Source: Lethocerus indicus (taxonomy: Eukaryota; Arthropoda; Insecta; Hemiptera; Belostomatidae). From it: DNA of 64,000 nucleotides. The notes under the pieces were generated by a model. The model worked only from the letters and a program-made list of their open reading frames with translations, did no database searches and was not told the origin of the DNA. Made by a program: the position numbers and the translations under genes. Of the stretch, positions 59,687 to 64,000 are shown piece after piece (within the stretch, counting starts at the first letter, position 1; every line of letters begins with the position of its first letter). The stretch is taken from contig JACDQD010000002.1 of assembly GCA_019843655.1 (NCBI GenBank), positions 2,428,585 to 2,492,584 of the forward strand, read 5' to 3'.

Positions 59687-62600
59687 ATTAGCGAAGCCGC
59701 CTAAGTATTTTATAGAGGAATGCAAAAATGAAATTGTCGTCTTCCCGCCAACATCAGTAGCACCGAAGGATTGCGCTTTTGAAATATAAAGAAGCGTAAT
59801 TTTTACTCTTTCTTCTAAGAAATGAAGGGTGTAGTCATATACTGTAAAATAAGACTATACAACAGGCCTCGATTTTGTATAGTAGAGAGCAATATTACAG
59901 CTTAAATTTGAATTTTCAGAAGATTTTCATATTTATGTGTACGAGGTCAGTTAGTATCGAGGGGATTCTTTTGCATATCCCCCAATCTGTAGAGTCAATA
60001 AATTGAACTGCACCGCCAATGTGTGTAGTAGTAGCTGCATATTTAAGTACTAATAGATAGGTCAAGAGCTATAGCGTCGGTTAATCACCGAGTGCTACTA
60101 GTGTATTGGTAACAATACCAATAGGGGGTTGCAGTTAGGGTGGAGGGCAAACCGCACCCCTTCACAAACTAGTATTACAATATATCACCGACTAACTGCA
60201 ATTGGATTGCTTTTCGGTTGCTCGAATCGGCCAACGGCTCTTTATAACATATTGAATTTTGACAACCCAAGAAATAGTCTTGGAAAGGTGATCGAAAACA
60301 ACCTTTATACTATAAATATTATAAACCTTTTGTTAGGAGGCTTCTAAACGGGGTCGTCTATCGTACAGGCGACTCGATGTATTAGACGTTCATGCAAACT
60401 AATTACAACTACAGTTGTATTGCTGTACAATTTTACCGCATTATTCGAATGTTCTTAGATTTTCATATATTGCGGTTATTTTACCTGTACGATGATGCTG
60501 CCGCAGTAGCACAAGAGGTATACTGGTATATATTTGCCCAACTACACAGAAATCCTCACTGACATTAACTTCACCAACTAGGACATTAATTGTACATACC
60601 TCAGTGTACCTTGACGTTTCTTGTATATATGGAATGGTAATAAATTAAGAGGGCACATTACACGATCTATGATCGATGTACATTATAAATCGGTAATCAG
60701 CTTCCGAATTTGTTCACCGGGTATCAGCGATAATTCAAATTTCACTTATGGTATCCGGCACTAATGGCGAAAATACAAAATTCATCCCCCGCTAGGAAGG
60801 AAAATTACGAGTCCAATAGGGGCTAGCCCCAACACTCCCCGGCCTTTTGGAAAGTTCAATCAAATCCGCTTTAACTTGGTATAGTGAGGGGCCCCCGACT
60901 AGCTCTGATAATTACGAAATAATTAGCATGTAAATTGCCGAGAGGGTTAGGAACTCGGCTGCCTGTCTGAGCCCGGGCACTATTTTGATTGCATTCTGGG
61001 CAGGGGCCCCGAACACAATGCAGGGGGGCCCGTCCCCAGGGAATTAGAGTGCGAAATGATTTTTCCCATCCGGCCTGTAATTAAAATTAATGTTACCGTT
61101 GTTCGGATTTCGGTGGCGTTTTACCTCGCAGTCCATCGTCCATCGGAATCGTTCATTCGTTTAATTGAATACAACTCAAGTAAGAGGGGGCGGATAGAGG
61201 AGGGGATGAGGTGGATCCCTCTGTCCCACAACTTTCAACAACTTCAGGAATGGGAAACGAAATCGGCTTAACTCTGAAAACACCGTTTCCGAACTTTCTT
61301 TCGCGACTTTCGTTTCTGTCTTTTCAGTTCTTTTTTTTTTGTCTCAAAAAATCGCTTTAATATTCGGAAGCAACCTAATTTTGAGAAAGGGGATGACGGT
61401 CGGCTCCCCTTGCCGAGCCGACGCACAACCAGCTTACGACTGGAAATGGATTGTTGGGCTAATTCCGGCAGAATTATCCCACTCGGGCCCTTCTTTATGC
61501 TTTTGTCTCTCCGCCCCGCCCTTAAAAAGACTCTTTGTCCCCTCCTGGACAGCGAAGCATTGGAATAATCTCATCTTAACAGAAGTACGGACAATGATAA
61601 GGGATTACAGGTTCGTGTTATATTAACAGGGTTGATAATGAACTTTTTCAGGTGAGTTCAACTGAATATAAATAAATGATAACAATAAATGCATTTTTTG
61701 AAACGTACTCTTAACTGGAGGAGGAAAGTAATAAACTAAATAGGCGGGATAACTGGCTGTATTGTGTAGATAACGGACGACGTACTCTACTCGTATAAAA
61801 GCGGTGAGGAGTTTGGAACCCAGAAGAAGTATTAAATTGATTTCGACAATTTGGTCCCGCGGAGGAGGCGCCTCCTCCTCACCTGGGACTTTTTATTGCT
61901 CCCAGAGTCAGCGTTTTCCCTTTTATTGTCTTCTTTCATATTGAGGCCATGTCAGATATTGTGTGTAAATACGATTAGATCCGCCTTTCTTTTTCCATTG
62001 TATTTTTGTCATTTCCTCCGTTTCTCTTCAGTTTATCACGAAAGAACCGTTCCCTATCGTAATGGAACGAATATTTTCTATTCTTAAAACTATTGTGAGT
62101 TGAAGCTTTTTTTTCACTAGAACATAAAATCATTCGCGATATTTTACGTTTCAAATCTCTTACACACAACACTGTTGAGAAATTTCAAAAACATTGATTC
62201 TTTTTTCAATCAAATATTGTAGGAAATTTCTGTCCAACACTGTTGGGCTCGCTTCGGAAATTGATGTAAGATTGATGAAAGAAGCGTTGTAGCGATATTT
62301 TTTTTCGGCCCGCAAAATGTATTTTTATGTCGCAAACAGACTATTATTACTATATACCTACCAAGTTGTAAAATTACGAGTTCAACTTAAAATTTGCAAT
62401 GCGACGCCCACAAATTGACACCCCGTACACTGGGCCGAAATGTTAGCCTTCAACCGTTATTAAATTTATTATAATAATAAAAACGGAAAGACGTCGGTAG
62501 TTTTTCTTTTATTCCTTATCTCATGAGAAGGCAATATTAAGATGCTTGTCGTACACTTTACGGTGTTTGTTACCGCAGAGACAGGCTGTAAAAGTTACCT

Positions 62601-63072
62601 CGAAATAACACTTTTCAATCATACGTTGATACAGTAAGATATAAGAAGGTTGACGGTTGGGTCGGGGTGGACAGTGTCCAAGAGTCATAAACAATGAAAA
62701 TAACAATAAATACAAATTTTATTTAGAAACAGAAGAGAAGTCTGCAGCGAGGGACATAATCCCGGAAAGGAGTTGGAGATGTTTTTTCGCCCAATCTTCG
62801 GTGTCGACGACCGAAATAAAGTGACCAACTTCTGTGTAGGTGTTCCGTTTTAGTGAACTCCTGGAGGATGGATATCTGGGCGGCGTCCAGACTCCTTTTT
62901 GTTCCGGCCCCGTACGGGCGGGGGTTTTTGTCGTCCCCGTGTAGCGCCCCCCACCGTGCTTGGAGCCGGACAAACTTTTATCACTTAATGTTTGCTCCAA
63001 CTTGAGTCGAGTTCAGGGGGCGGCGGGGCGATGGGAACGAGCAAGCGGCAACGCCAACTTGTGAACCGGCAG

Positions 63073-63098
63073 CCGCCCCCGCCCCCCGCCGCCCCCCC
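63073..63098 (-). other. C-rich tract (G-quadruplex-prone on minus strand)
   Basis: C runs of 5, 6 and 7 are separated by one to four bases, inside a locally GC-rich 100-bp stretch that stands out from its AT-rich surroundings. Confidence 0.55.
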
Positions 63099-64000
63099 GA
63101 CGGAGTTTCTCTCGTTTCGATGACGGGCCTCCTTACAGATAATACCCGCGTGCACAACTACATTTCGGAACGGAAACTATTTTTTGGGGGAATAACAAAT
63201 TTCTCTTACCAATTCTCTGAAATGGGTCGATAATTATTTGAAAAATATCGTGACGCTGTTTACTACAAAAGTTTATTACGTCCATTCATAAACGTTAGGC
63301 GATATCGTAATGTCCCTTACGAATAAACAAATCGCACGGGTGATGTTGTTCCGTAACTATCAAATTTTAATTGCGACTTATCATTGTGAACTTATTCCAC
63401 GATTTTATGATCTAACAATAATTTATGCCATAATTTAAAAAAACTGTTGAAATTAGTATTTTTAGAGAGAAAGAGAGAGCTTTGGGCGTGCTTTTGTATT
63501 ATAATGTTTCTTTTCAGCACAAGTGGCGACAATCAATTATTGATAAAAAAGTGGTGAATATTACCCGGTTTCAGTTCAAAAACCGACATCGCTCAACCGA
63601 CCGTACACGGCTGACGTTATATCTGTTAACGTCGATGTATATTGCGCTTTGGGACAAAATTAAATTTTACAGTTTTTTACATTAAAGGCAAATCAATTAG
63701 TCACGCTCCGGCGGTTCGTAGTCTTTTTTTTCTCCCTCCGAAACCCAACCAAAAACCGGTTTCTGTTTTTGTCTTTGCCAATTTCTGAAGCATTGACCCA
63801 TATTAGTGTACAATTGTAAATGGCGAAATACACATTGCTTGACAAAGCTGTTGAAATTTTTCATCACAGCTATAAGTTGTATTGGTCTTGGCAGACACCA
63901 AGTCTTCTTACGTTACCAGTAAGTTTCTTCAGTTGTGTTTTCACATTAAGACGTTTATTACACTTACAAAAATGTAATTTTGTAATTTTCTCATAATATT

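Larger units (their letters stand above)
50900..64000. other. Gene-poor region to the right edge
   Basis: Thirteen kilobases without a recognised gene. It contains a G-rich tract at 51896, a foldback element at 52970, (AT)n repeats at 55622 and 59631, hairpins at 57844 and 61861 and a C-rich tract at 63073. A plus-strand TATAAAAG lies at about 61796 with no identified product. Scattered open frames of 60-110 codons have no domain I recognise. It may be a long intron or the regulatory flank of a gene outside the window. Confidence 0.5.

Overview
This is a eukaryotic nuclear window, almost certainly from an arthropod and most likely an insect. It is AT-rich. Its genes are split by short GT-AG introns, and it carries simple AT repeats, a tandem satellite and foldback transposable elements. 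The recognisable proteins are animal ones (ATG101, CHMP5/Vps60, a MYCBPAP homologue, alpha-carbonic-anhydrase paralogues, insect-type JHBP/group-7-allergen-like secreted proteins). I cannot name the species from sequence alone.

Layout. (1) 1-8035 is a satellite block. It is made of degenerate units of about 52 bp that switch strand, around two cores of a 104-bp tandem repeat, so the pattern [A, 104-bp core, reverse-complement of A] occurs twice. (2) 8036-11289 is mostly intergenic and holds one foldback element near 9290-9510. (3) 11377-13605 and 17191-19456 are a tandem pair of five-exon plus-strand genes for secreted lipid-carrier-like proteins. Introns and phases are identical in the two; the first copy carries a 1-base frameshift in its last exon. 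(4) 19947-40704, all on the minus strand, is a cluster of divergent alpha-carbonic anhydrase (CA) relatives. A complete six-exon gene runs from 40704 to 31554 and encodes about 881 aa with a very long C-terminal tail. A second five-exon CA core (28601-26340) is followed by three successive candidate last exons: 25235-24993, 23101-22091 and 21230-19947. Each begins in the same phase and encodes the CA C-terminal strand plus a different tail. Three of the four last exons in the cluster end in the same motif, K-P-x-W-x-Y-stop. (5) 42537-43192 is ATG101 (+), with an apparent 1-base deletion. (6) About 44760-46822 is a MYCBPAP-like gene (+), with an apparent 1-base deletion in an A run. (7) 50781-47389 is CHMP5 (-), five coding exons giving 219 aa. 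(8) 50782-64000 is gene-poor sequence with a CRE-like site, foldback and AT repeats, a strong G-quadruplex motif and a few weak coding candidates.

How the parts relate. The two secreted proteins are recent tandem duplicates. The CA cluster is also a duplication product, in which zinc ligands are kept but the active-site threonine loop has diverged and long charged or disordered tails have been added. These are therefore more likely scaffolding or structural CA-related proteins than ordinary enzymes. ATG101 (autophagy initiation) and CHMP5 (ESCRT-III) are single-copy housekeeping genes. Three independent genes each lack exactly one base, which fits residual homopolymer-type consensus errors better than three pseudogenes.

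The most interesting item is the CA core with three stacked, phase-matched, alternative C-terminal exons that share a C-terminal peptide motif I do not recognise from any described family.
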